This document shows, piece after piece, positions 27,809 to 35,752 of a stretch of 64,000 nucleotides of DNA. The stretch is taken from positions 1-64,000 of the forward strand of contig NZ_CANMQT010000004.1 in NCBI RefSeq assembly GCF_947500065.1. Direction: 5' to 3'. Numbering within the stretch: the first letter of the stretch is position 1; each line of letters starts with the position of its first letter. Below the pieces are notes generated by a model. That model saw only the letters and a list, made by a program, of their open reading frames with translations, searched no databases and was not told the origin of the DNA. The position numbers were made by a program, and so were the translations under genes. The stretch is from an uncultured Aquimarina sp. (GTDB lineage Bacteria > Bacteroidota > Bacteroidia > Flavobacteriales > Flavobacteriaceae).

Positions 27809-28017
27809 AAAAACACTCCTTTTTTATTAAGAAAATTCCTTGAAAAGTCGATAATTCTATGTCTAAATGACTACTTATCAACACTACAACGTTGTAGTAG
27901 GTAACATTTTCTGATTTAATGTAATTAACAATAGAATGAAGGTGCTATCCTTTTAATTATTAATCTTAAAATCAAACAAATCATGGAAAAAGGTTTTCAT
28001 CAAACAGAAAAAATCTT
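27809..28017 (+). repeat. Duplicated upstream block, copy 2
   Basis: Second copy of the block before peptide A. It contains the terminator-arm piece, the palindrome, the conserved AACATTTTCTGATTTAATG segment and a damaged leader start. It lies about 240-450 bp before peptide B and could be the promoter for peptide B, which lacks its own copy. Confidence 0.78.
27884..27897 (+). promoter_or_regulatory. Perfect 14-bp palindrome, copy 2
   Basis: CTACAACGTTGTAG again, at the equivalent place in the second block. The palindrome and its flank ACA on the left are identical to copy 1. Confidence 0.6.
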
Positions 28018-28051
28018 AGTTCTTATAAAGGCTTTATCACACAATCCATAA
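27983..28051 (+). pseudogene. Broken third GG-leader peptide gene
   Basis: After the second block an ATG opens 22 codons (MEKGFHQTEKILVLIKAL and four more) that resemble the DNA of the peptide A start (ATGAAAAAAAAGTTTTTATC) but are out of register and never reach a GG site. It is best read as a precursor gene destroyed by small indels and divergence. Confidence 0.55.
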
Positions 28052-28256
28052 TATTTTATAAATAAAATTAAATAATAATTATTTGTTATTCTATTTGGTA
28101 TGTAGTTGCAAATGCAAATTGATAAGAATAATAGATGTTTAGGTGGCGCAACCGAAGACCGATTGAGGGTTAATGTCTTAAAATTATGATTTCTCATAAC
28201 ACAAAAAGCGGAAACCGAAAAGCTAATGAGTAGGTGAACAATTAAAATTTATTAAA
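28052..28256 (+). other. Non-coding gap before peptide B
   Basis: Together with the preceding remnants this makes a 656-bp stretch without an intact gene. In this part I see no supported gene, terminator or copy of the palindrome. It contains a GC-richer patch (GGTGGCGCAACCGAAGACCG around 28142) of unknown origin. Confidence 0.4.
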
Positions 28257-28472
28257 ATGAAAAAAGACTTTTTAAATAGAATAAAAGAAGCTCGATTATT
28301 GAGCAAAGAGGAAAGTAAAACTATTTCCGGAGGTTATGGCGGTTATGAAATTGTAACATGTGGTTTACCTAGATGTGTACACGGATGGTATCCTTTAAAT
28401 ATAGGTTGCGATATTCCAGCCTATATGGGGTCAATTGGTGGAGGAAGATATGGAAAATGTCTTTCGTATTAA
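28257..28472 (+). CDS. GG-leader precursor peptide B (four-Cys core)
   Basis: A 71-residue precursor with a 26-residue leader (RIKEARLLSKEESKTISGG) and a 45-residue core beginning YGGYEIVTCGLPRC. Leader length, core length and cysteine number equal those of peptide A, with spacing C-x4-C-x10-C-x16-C. The core is rich in Gly and Tyr. The DNA of the leader is nearly identical to that of peptide A while the core DNA is not, a hallmark of ribosomally made, modified peptides. The glycosyltransferase-like gene begins 18 bp after its stop. Confidence 0.86.
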   Translation: MKKDFLNRIKEARLLSKEESKTISGGYGGYEIVTCGLPRCVHGWYPLNIGCDIPAYMGSIGGGRYGKCLSY

Positions 28473-28490
28473 GTCAATATTTAAACATTT

Positions 28491-29774
28491 ATGAGCATAA
28501 AAATCATTCAAAGCTTTTGGTCTAAACCTTTTTTAGAACAAAACTATGACGAAAGTGCTAGATTTAAGGCAGGTTGGCCCAGTACCAACCTGTTTTTTTA
28601 TAGCACACTATTGAGTTGTTTGACATTTAAAAAACAATATGGGAATGTGACCCTGTATACCGATGACTATGGAAACGAATTATTGAAAGAAAAACTACAA
28701 ATCCCATATACATCAGTTAGTGCAGAGTTAGAGCGCTTACATCATTATCCGGCTGGTCTATGGGCATTAGGTAAGATTTTATCATACTCTCTGCAAGATC
28801 AACCCTTCCTGCATGTTGATACAGATGTGTTTATATGGAAACGTTTTCCTGAATCATTTGTAAGTAAAGATATTTGTTTTCAGAATTTGGAGTTTAATTT
28901 TCCGAGATACAAAGAAGTGTTGGATGTGATATTGCGGGAATTTGTAAATGTACCTGATACTTTGAGCAAGGAGTACCTGAAAAATGGAAATATCAATGCA
29001 TTTAATGCAGGGGTGATCGGAGGGAACAATACCTCTTATTTCAAACAGCTTGCTAAAATAGTTTTCTCATTTATTGATGATAATCGGTCTAATTTAGGTA
29101 AAATAGATCTCGGTATTTTTAATATGGTTTATGAGCAAATGCTAGGAATGAATCTAGCTATTGAAAATAATCTAAGCACCAATGCTCTTTACGATGAAAT
29201 GAATGCTTCTTTTTCTAAAGTGATGCGATTTCAGCTTATCCCAGAAAAAGAATATTATATTCATACTGTAGGGCATGGCAAAAAGTCACCTGTGACTCAA
29301 GAACAAATCGAAGCAAGACTTAGATATGAATTTCCTGATGAGTTTCGTAAACTAAACAAATCCTTAAAAAAGAACGGATTATTTGATGATGAATATAAAT
29401 GTATAGATGAACAACGTTTCTGCTATCTGGAAAAGCACTTCGATTGGTTAAAAAACACATCCTGGGATGAAAAAATAAATACTAAATTTATCATAAACAA
29501 GGGTGTTACCTGCAAAGAAAATGAAAATAACGATGTAATACTATATTACAATTCTCCTCGAGACTTAAAAAACACATCCATTAAAATGGAGGATTGGGAC
29601 TTTTTCCTTTTCTACTTTGAAGAAGAAAATACAATAAAAGATGCAGCGTCCGAAGCCTATGCTGATGAATCTATATCCTCTCAAATGAATAAAAAACAGC
29701 TTGAAGAACGATTATTTTCGCTGGTTATGGATCGATCTATGTATAACGAAATCCTATTGCCCGAATTTGTATAA
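28491..29774 (+). CDS. Glycosyltransferase-like protein of the GG-peptide cluster (DUF6734-like)
   Basis: A 427-residue soluble protein with no signal peptide. It resembles a family I remember as DUF6734, which could not be checked here. The first 250 residues look like a GT-A fold: an N-terminal IKIIQSFWSKP strand, VTLYTDDYG, a WALGKI helix and HVDTDVFIW, where D110-T-D112 forms a DxD nucleotide-sugar and metal site. GNINAFNAGVIGG follows as in other GT-A enzymes. The C-terminal 150 residues match nothing I know. It is the only candidate modifying enzyme between the precursors and the exporter, and a partial copy also follows peptide A. I infer that it modifies the peptide, perhaps by adding sugar; this is unproven. 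Confidence 0.75.
   Translation: MSIKIIQSFWSKPFLEQNYDESARFKAGWPSTNLFFYSTLLSCLTFKKQYGNVTLYTDDYGNELLKEKLQIPYTSVSAELERLHHYPAGLWALGKILSYSLQDQPFLHVDTDVFIWKRFPESFVSKDICFQNLEFNFPRYKEVLDVILREFVNVPDTLSKEYLKNGNINAFNAGVIGGNNTSYFKQLAKIVFSFIDDNRSNLGKIDLGIFNMVYEQMLGMNLAIENNLSTNALYDEMNASFSKVMRFQLIPEKEYYIHTVGHGKKSPVTQEQIEARLRYEFPDEFRKLNKSLKKNGLFDDEYKCIDEQRFCYLEKHFDWLKNTSWDEKINTKFIINKGVTCKENENNDVILYYNSPRDLKNTSIKMEDWDFFLFYFEEENTIKDAASEAYADESISSQMNKKQLEERLFSLVMDRSMYNEILLPEFV
28566..28599 (+). terminator. Terminator-like hairpin inside the glycosyltransferase-like gene
   Basis: CAGGTTGG (28570-28577) and CCAACCTG (28585-28592) form an 8-bp stem extended by G-U and A-U pairs, with a 7-nt loop and a run of seven T residues behind. 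It falls within codons 26-37 of an intact gene. It could act as an attenuator that makes peptide mRNA exceed enzyme mRNA. Confidence 0.6.
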
Positions 29775-29919
29775 CAAACACCTAAATAAATTTTACAGCC
29801 AACAATACTATTATAATTAATTAGTGTTAATGAAAGGTTCTATCGCCTACCTATTATATAAATTCTTAAAAATCCACGATTAGGATTCAAAAATTATTCC
29901 TACCAAAAAAACAACTGTT

Positions 29920-29943
29920 TTTGGGGTAACAAATTACCCCAAA
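29920..29943 (+). promoter_or_regulatory. Inverted repeat upstream of the C39 transporter gene
   Basis: TTTGGGGTAA and TTACCCCAAA form perfect 10-bp arms with a CAAA loop, lying in the 278-bp gap between the glycosyltransferase-like gene and the transporter. No T run follows, so it may be an operator or a weak terminator. A 22-codon frame at 29953-30021 follows, but nothing supports it as a gene. Confidence 0.45.
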
Positions 29944-30052
29944 TATGAACTCATGAATGCGAATCATATAGGATCTGACCAAGTATATAGTATAATCAAA
30001 AAGAATTACTTTACTTTGTAACAGATCACAAGACACAAAATTAAAACTCTGA

Positions 30053-32257
30053 ATGCCAAAATTTCCTTTTTATAAACAAGCTGAATCTAAAGATTGCGGA
30101 CCTACTTGTATTAAAATCATAGCTAAACATTACGGAAAAGTTCTGAATACTCAGAAACTTAGATCCCTAAGTGAAACAACCCGAGAAGGAAGTTCTTTAC
30201 TTGGATTGAGTGAAGCTGTAGAAAGTATCGGATTCCGATCGCTAGGTGTAAAGTTATCCTTAGACCAATTATTAGAAGTTCCACTGCCTTGTATCGTTCA
30301 TTGGAACAAGGTACATTACGTAGTAGTTTATAAAATCAAAACTACCAGAAAAGGTGGGATAACAATTTATGTCTCGGATCCTGCACATGGTTTGATCACC
30401 TATACTAAGGAAGAGTTTATTAAAGCATGGATCGGTAATAATGCAGATCAAACTACTGAAGAAGGTGTCGCTTTATTAGTAGAACCAACACCAAAATTTT
30501 ATAACGATAATCTTGATGAAAAAGACGAAGAGTTTGGATTTAAATTCATCTCTAAGTATGTTTTTAAATATAAGAAATTCATCTTTCAACTAATACTGGG
30601 TTTAACAGCCGGTAGTTTATTACAATTAATATCACCTTTCCTAACACAGAGTATTGTTGATGTAGGTATCAAAAATAAAGATATTGACTTTGTATACCTA
30701 GTATTAATTGCACAACTATCCTTGTTCATAGGGAGAACATTAATTGATGTTTTGAGAAGTTGGATTTTACTTCATTTAAGTACCAGAATTAATATCTCGC
30801 TGATATCCGATTTCTTTATAAAATTAATGAACCTACCTATTTCCTACTTTGATGTGAAAATGACTGGGGATTTATTACAGCGAATCAATGATCATAAGAG
30901 AATTGAGCAAATACTAACAATGTCATCGCTGAATGTACTATTCTCTATGGTGAATCTAGTAGTATTTAGTATCGTCCTGATCTATTATAGTTTCTCCATA
31001 TTTGCTGTTTTTGCTATTGGAAGTACCTTCTATTTTGCCTGGATTTTGATATTTTTCAAGAAACGTAAAAAATTAGATTACAAACGTTTCTCTCAGATCA
31101 GTGAGGAACAGAGTAAAGTAATCGAATTAGTAAATGGTATGCAGGAGATAAAACTTCATAATGCCGAAAAAAGAAAGCGTTGGAATTGGGAGTTTGTACA
31201 GGCCAAACTTTTTAAAATATCCATAGAAAATCTTGCATTAGAACAATACCAAAGTGTTGGTTCTGCTTTTATCAATGAGCTAAAAAATATATTAATCACT
31301 GTACTTTCTGCTGTCCTTGTAATCGATGGAGATATTACATTGGGTATGATGTTAGCAATTACATCCATTGTAGGACAATTAAATGCTCCTATTACTCAAT
31401 TGATTAATTTTCTGAGAGAACTACAAGATGCGCAAATCTCATTAGAACGTCTAGGAGAAATTCATAATAAAGAAGATGAAGAAAAATCCGGTGATGAAAA
31501 GATTCGCGAAATTCCAGAAAACTCTGGTTTCGAAATCAAAAATCTTAAATTTAGATATGTAGGATCCGACAAACCTGTATTGCAAAATCTAGAACTTTCT
31601 ATTCCTGCAAATAAAATCACAGCGGTAGTTGGTGTAAGTGGTAGCGGAAAAACTACACTTATGAAACTCTTATTAAAGTTTTATGAACCCGATGAAGGAC
31701 AAATATTCATTGGCTCTCATGATCTACAGCATGTATCACAGAAGGCTTGGAGAGATCAATTTGGCGTAGTGATGCAAGAAGGATATATATTCAATGATAC
31801 GATTGCCAATAACATTGCAGTTGGAGAAGATTATGTCGATAAGAAAAAGTTAGCTCATGCAGTAGATGTAGCAAACATTAAAGAGTTTGTAGAGTCGTTA
31901 CCATTATCGTATAATACTAAGATAGGAATGGAAGGCGTTGGACTAAGTACAGGGCAGAAACAACGACTATTTATTGCTCGTGCAGTTTACAAAAATCCAA
32001 AATTTTTATTCTTTGATGAAGCTACTTCTGCATTAGATGCGAATAATGAAAAGGTAATCATGGAAAAATTAGATACCTTCTTCAAAGACAAAACCGTTAT
32101 GGTTATAGCACACAGATTAAGTACCGTTAAAAACGCTGATCAGATTGTGGTATTAGGTCAAGGAGAAATCATAGAAGTAGGAAATCACGAATCTCTGATT
32201 AAAGAAAAAGGAAGCTATTATAATTTGGTTAAAAATCAATTAGAACTAGGAAAATAA
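30053..32257 (+). CDS. Peptidase-containing ABC transporter (C39 family) for GG-leader peptides
   Basis: A 734-residue inner-membrane exporter that cuts the leader after GG and moves the core out of the cytoplasm. The C39 peptidase domain (residues 1-140) has its catalytic triad visible: C15 in ESKDCGPTC, H88 in NKVHYVVVY and D109 in VSDPAHG. A membrane domain with several hydrophobic segments (residues about 175-450) follows. The ATPase has Walker A GVSGSGKT (527-534), signature LSTGQKQRL, Walker B FLFFDEATSALD (D655, E656) and the H-loop IAHRLST. The adaptor gene begins one base later. Confidence 0.95.
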   Translation: MPKFPFYKQAESKDCGPTCIKIIAKHYGKVLNTQKLRSLSETTREGSSLLGLSEAVESIGFRSLGVKLSLDQLLEVPLPCIVHWNKVHYVVVYKIKTTRKGGITIYVSDPAHGLITYTKEEFIKAWIGNNADQTTEEGVALLVEPTPKFYNDNLDEKDEEFGFKFISKYVFKYKKFIFQLILGLTAGSLLQLISPFLTQSIVDVGIKNKDIDFVYLVLIAQLSLFIGRTLIDVLRSWILLHLSTRINISLISDFFIKLMNLPISYFDVKMTGDLLQRINDHKRIEQILTMSSLNVLFSMVNLVVFSIVLIYYSFSIFAVFAIGSTFYFAWILIFFKKRKKLDYKRFSQISEEQSKVIELVNGMQEIKLHNAEKRKRWNWEFVQAKLFKISIENLALEQYQSVGSAFINELKNILITVLSAVLVIDGDITLGMMLAITSIVGQLNAPITQLINFLRELQDAQISLERLGEIHNKEDEEKSGDEKIREIPENSGFEIKNLKFRYVGSDKPVLQNLELSIPANKITAVVGVSGSGKTTLMKLLLKFYEPDEGQIFIGSHDLQHVSQKAWRDQFGVVMQEGYIFNDTIANNIAVGEDYVDKKKLAHAVDVANIKEFVESLPLSYNTKIGMEGVGLSTGQKQRLFIARAVYKNPKFLFFDEATSALDANNEKVIMEKLDTFFKDKTVMVIAHRLSTVKNADQIVVLGQGEIIEVGNHESLIKEKGSYYNLVKNQLELGK

Positions 32258-32258
32258 C

Positions 32259-33557
32259 ATGCCAGATAATTTAGACGATATACAATTAAGAAGTGAGGAA
32301 GTTCAGGAAATCTTAACTCGTGTGCCTCATTGGATGATTCGATGGGGAAACCTGTTAATATTAGCATTAATATTATTGCTATTGTTTCTTTCCTGGATGC
32401 TTAAATACCCAGACACAATACCAGCAGAAGCTATTATAACGACAGAAGCTCCTTTACAAAAAGAGCTAGCCAACGTTAGCGAAAAAATCCAGGCTATTTT
32501 GGTAAAAGAAGGTGATACCGTTCCAGAAGGAACTCCTTTAGCTATTCTAAGAAATACAGCAAACTACCTCGATGTTTTTAGCCTTAAACGAATGATTGAT
32601 ACTATTACAATCAATAATCGACAGATTGAATTTCCATTTGATCAAATGCCACCTATATTAACTTTAGGAGATATACAAACAAGCTATGCTACTTTTGAAA
32701 ACAGTTATATAGAATATAGTTTAAATAAGCAATTACAACCTTTTTCCGACGAAAATATAGCGAATCAAATATCCTTGTCGGAGCTTTACAGAAGACAAGA
32801 GGGTATCTTAAGTCAAAAAAGAGTAGAAAAAAGTGCCTTAAGTTTTAAGAAAAAAGCATTTGATAGACAACAAGAACTATATGATAAAGGAAGTATTTCT
32901 CAGCAAGAATATGAAGCGTCTAAAATTGAATACTTACAATTTGAGAATAACTACAAAAACTATGATTCCCAAATTTCACAGATCAAAGAAAATATAAGTA
33001 ATGCAAAGAAAACCTCAAAAGGTACAGAGTATAATCAACTAAGAGAAGAATCGAATCTACGTACTAAGGTAATACAATCCTTTGATCTGCTAAAAAAGAG
33101 TATAAAAGATTGGGAATTAAGATACCTTCTACAATCAGATATAGAAGGACGTGTTTCGTTTTCTAATTATCGTTTCGAGAATGAAAATGTAACTGCCGGA
33201 GACATTGTTTTTATAGTTATTCCTATTCAGGAGTCTTCTTCGTATCTCGCAAAAATAAAAGCACCTACTCAGAATTCTGGAAAAATAAAATTAGGACAAA
33301 AAGCGAATATCAAACTGGCAAACTTTCCCGATGATGAATTTGGTATGCTACAAGGAACAGTAGATTATATTTCTATGTTACCAGATAAAGATGGATTATA
33401 CCTTATCGATGTAAAATTGGATAAAAATTTAATCACAACTTACAATAAAGAAATACCTTTTCAGCAAGAAATGAGAGGTTCTGTAGAAATTATAACTGAA
33501 GACCTAAGACTTATAGAGCGATTCTTCTATCAATTTAGAAGTGTATTGGATAAATAA
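32259..33557 (+). CDS. HlyD-family periplasmic adaptor
   Basis: A 432-residue membrane fusion protein linking the C39 transporter to an outer-membrane channel. One membrane anchor lies at about residues 29-46 (NLLILALILLLLFLSWML). A lipoyl-like half (KIQAILVKEGDTVPEGTPLAIL), long coiled coils (residues about 170-290, rich in K, E and Q) and a C-terminal beta domain follow. It starts 1 bp after the transporter stop. No TolC-like gene is present in this locus, so a channel encoded elsewhere must be used. Confidence 0.92.
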   Translation: MPDNLDDIQLRSEEVQEILTRVPHWMIRWGNLLILALILLLLFLSWMLKYPDTIPAEAIITTEAPLQKELANVSEKIQAILVKEGDTVPEGTPLAILRNTANYLDVFSLKRMIDTITINNRQIEFPFDQMPPILTLGDIQTSYATFENSYIEYSLNKQLQPFSDENIANQISLSELYRRQEGILSQKRVEKSALSFKKKAFDRQQELYDKGSISQQEYEASKIEYLQFENNYKNYDSQISQIKENISNAKKTSKGTEYNQLREESNLRTKVIQSFDLLKKSIKDWELRYLLQSDIEGRVSFSNYRFENENVTAGDIVFIVIPIQESSSYLAKIKAPTQNSGKIKLGQKANIKLANFPDDEFGMLQGTVDYISMLPDKDGLYLIDVKLDKNLITTYNKEIPFQQEMRGSVEIITEDLRLIERFFYQFRSVLDK

Positions 33558-33561
33558 AAAT

Positions 33562-35538
33562 CTAAGCAGCTTTTGGCAAGGAAACAGAAAAAACGCTGCC
33601 TTTTCCGAGTGTACTTTCTACCTTTATTTTGCCTTGATTAAGTTCTATTAATTCCTTACATATTCTAAGTCCAAGACCAGTACCTGTTTCATTTTCAGTA
33701 CCATTGGTTGTAAATGTATCTTCCGCAAATAATTTATTGAGATTAGAAGGATCAATACCAACTCCTGTATCTTCAAAACAGATTTCGTAGTGATCTTCTT
33801 TTTCTCTAGATATTAATGCTATAGAATCACCTGGATTACAAAACTTAATGGCATTGGCAATTAGGTTTTGTGCTACGATTCCGAACATATCCTTATCCGC
33901 AAAGATGATTGTTGGGTCCAACTTATTAACCAATTTAATGTCTTTCTTTTCTGCTTTAGGCTTAAAAAAAGTAAATTTATTACTGATTACATCAGTTATA
34001 TCAAAAGTGGTTGGTTTAGCGTTTAACTCTTTCATTTGCGATTTAGACCAGTTTAGTAGGTTATTCAGCAAAATCGAAGTTTGATGCGTTCTATTGGCTA
34101 ATAATGGAACTATTTCTTTAAATTCTTCCGCAGAAATCACATCTTCTTTCATTAAGTTAAGACTCCCTTCTAATCCGTGTATTTCATTTTTAAGATCATG
34201 AGAGATGATAGAAAACAATTTGTTTTTTACCTGATTTGATTCATTAAGTTCATTAATATATCGCTTTCTCTCTTTTCTGGTTTTGATGAACAGCATCATA
34301 AAAACCAATATAATTGCTATTACAGCTAAACTAATGAACGTAAATATTCTATATCTAAACAATTCTTCTTTAGTTTTTAGCTCTCTTTTTTCTTGTTCAT
34401 CAATTAACCTTAATTGTTTTAATTCTGCTTCATATCTGGACTTCGTATTTTCCACTTTCTGAGTTGTCATTTTATACATTCTCTTATCAGAAAGCTCTTG
34501 ATATTCTTTTTGCCACCTAATGGCACTCATTAGATTTCCTCTAGTAGAATCAAGTTTAAAAGAATATTTATAGTTTTTTAATATCAGAGATATCACATTA
34601 GCCTTAATAAGATCTTCTCTGGCTGTTTTTAATAACTCGTCAGCTTTTTGATACTCCCCTTCTTCTAATGCAATAATTCCAAGTTGCTGTTTAGCATTTA
34701 CCACTATTATCTTATAATTAGCTTGTGTACCAACACATGAAGTAGTGTCATAGTACTTTTTTGCCAAATCATATTCCTTACCATACATCGCTACTTTTGC
34801 CATTATACTATACGATTGAGCTGTATGCCTTAAATCTTTTTCTTGTTTGTTGATCTTTAGAGCTTCTGGCAACAATTTTTTTGCATCCGAAAGATTGCCT
34901 TTTTCAGCGTACAATAAGGCTAAATTATTCATAACTAACCCGACACCATCACTTTTTAATTGCTTTCTAAGTGCGATAGATTTTTTATAATACTTTTCAG
35001 AGTCTGGTACATTCTTAAGTTCTTTATAAACAATGGCCAAATTATTATAGATGCCTGATAAACCTACACTATCGTTTAATTGTTCTCTATATAATTTGGC
35101 TTCCATAAGGTAGTCCGCTGCTTTTTCAAGATTCCCTTTATTTTGCTCTATTATAAATCTATCATTACTTACAATTGCTAATCCATCTTTATCATCGGCT
35201 TGCTTAAAATGATGTATTGCTTTTTGAAAGTTTTTATCGGATTCTATAGTTCTTTGAGATTCATTATACATGATTCCCTTCAATCTAAAGACTAAACCTA
35301 ATCCTTTACTGTACTCAATATTCTCTGCTAATTTAATAAGTTGATCAGCCATAGGTTGCGCCCTATCAAACTGATCTTCGTTTACATATTGTTGTAAATC
35401 TTTAACAGCATTATTAAACAACACTGAATCTTTCAATGTCTTTATCTCAGAAAAATCAGTTACTCTCGTTTGGCTTTGCGAAAAGCAAAAAAAGCTCATC
35501 AAACAAAAAATTAATAATACATAGGTTGCTTTATTCAT
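33562..35538 (-). CDS. TPR sensor histidine kinase, copy 1
   Basis: A 658-residue kinase with an N-terminal signal sequence (ending CFSQSQ), a periplasmic array of tetratricopeptide repeats (residues about 70-330), a coiled coil, one membrane helix (near 395-420), then HisKA and HATPase domains. H447 in FSIISHDLKNEIHG is the predicted phosphoacceptor. ATP-binding motifs are AQNLIANAIKF, DTGVGID and ETGTGLGLRI. The H-box has NEI where most kinases have a proline-containing motif. It is a close paralogue of the next gene. No response regulator is adjacent. It converges on the peptide exporter operon with only 4 bp between stops. Confidence 0.92.
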   Translation of the reverse strand: MNKATYVLLIFCLMSFFCFSQSQTRVTDFSEIKTLKDSVLFNNAVKDLQQYVNEDQFDRAQPMADQLIKLAENIEYSKGLGLVFRLKGIMYNESQRTIESDKNFQKAIHHFKQADDKDGLAIVSNDRFIIEQNKGNLEKAADYLMEAKLYREQLNDSVGLSGIYNNLAIVYKELKNVPDSEKYYKKSIALRKQLKSDGVGLVMNNLALLYAEKGNLSDAKKLLPEALKINKQEKDLRHTAQSYSIMAKVAMYGKEYDLAKKYYDTTSCVGTQANYKIIVVNAKQQLGIIALEEGEYQKADELLKTAREDLIKANVISLILKNYKYSFKLDSTRGNLMSAIRWQKEYQELSDKRMYKMTTQKVENTKSRYEAELKQLRLIDEQEKRELKTKEELFRYRIFTFISLAVIAIILVFMMLFIKTRKERKRYINELNESNQVKNKLFSIISHDLKNEIHGLEGSLNLMKEDVISAEEFKEIVPLLANRTHQTSILLNNLLNWSKSQMKELNAKPTTFDITDVISNKFTFFKPKAEKKDIKLVNKLDPTIIFADKDMFGIVAQNLIANAIKFCNPGDSIALISREKEDHYEICFEDTGVGIDPSNLNKLFAEDTFTTNGTENETGTGLGLRICKELIELNQGKIKVESTLGKGSVFSVSLPKAA

Positions 35539-35612
35539 AGTACTGGGGCTAAAACAAGATTAAATACATTTTTACACTTCAAAATACACAAAAATATCGA
35601 ACAAAAACAAAT

Positions 35613-35638
35613 AAGTAGTCTTATTCTTACTTTTATTT
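35613..35638 (-). repeat. Shared 26-bp upstream element, copy 1
   Basis: A 26-bp segment beginning AAGTAGTCTTATTCTTAC on the plus strand lies 75 bp before the first TPR kinase and is repeated with a single difference before the second. It contains the inverted pair AAGTA / TACTT. It may be a binding site or part of the promoter; a CAAAATACA motif shared by both genes lies nearer the start. Confidence 0.6.
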
Positions 35639-35656
35639 CATATAAAATATGATTTA

Positions 35657-35691
35657 TAAAAAAAGCCAAGTAATTTTCACAATTACCTGGT
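35657..35691 (-). terminator. Terminator after TPR kinase copy 2
   Basis: CCAGGTAATT and AATTACTTGG (minus strand) pair over 10 positions with one G-U, followed by a run of seven T residues. It lies about 60 bp beyond the stop of the second kinase gene and before the promoter of the first. Confidence 0.8.
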
Positions 35692-35752
35692 TCATAGAGT
35701 GTTAAAGAGTTAGCCGATTTATTTTTAATTCTAGGTCAAATCTTGACCAATA

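Noticed and set aside
27211..28017. Insertion sequence or CRISPR explanation for the repeated block
   Set aside because: No transposase, no terminal inverted repeats and only two diverged copies of about 200 bp that end in homologous genes. Tandem duplication of a gene unit explains it better.
28135..28173. Short frame starting MFRWRNRRPIEG in the gap before peptide B
   Set aside because: Only 12 codons, no homology to leaders or cores, and unusual composition. It is not supported as a gene.
29953..30021. 22-codon open frame (MNANHIGSDQVYSIIKKNYFTL) just before the C39 transporter gene
   Set aside because: No GG motif, no similarity to the other precursors, and no promoter or partner that supports it. 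Short frames of this size are expected by chance in AT-rich DNA.
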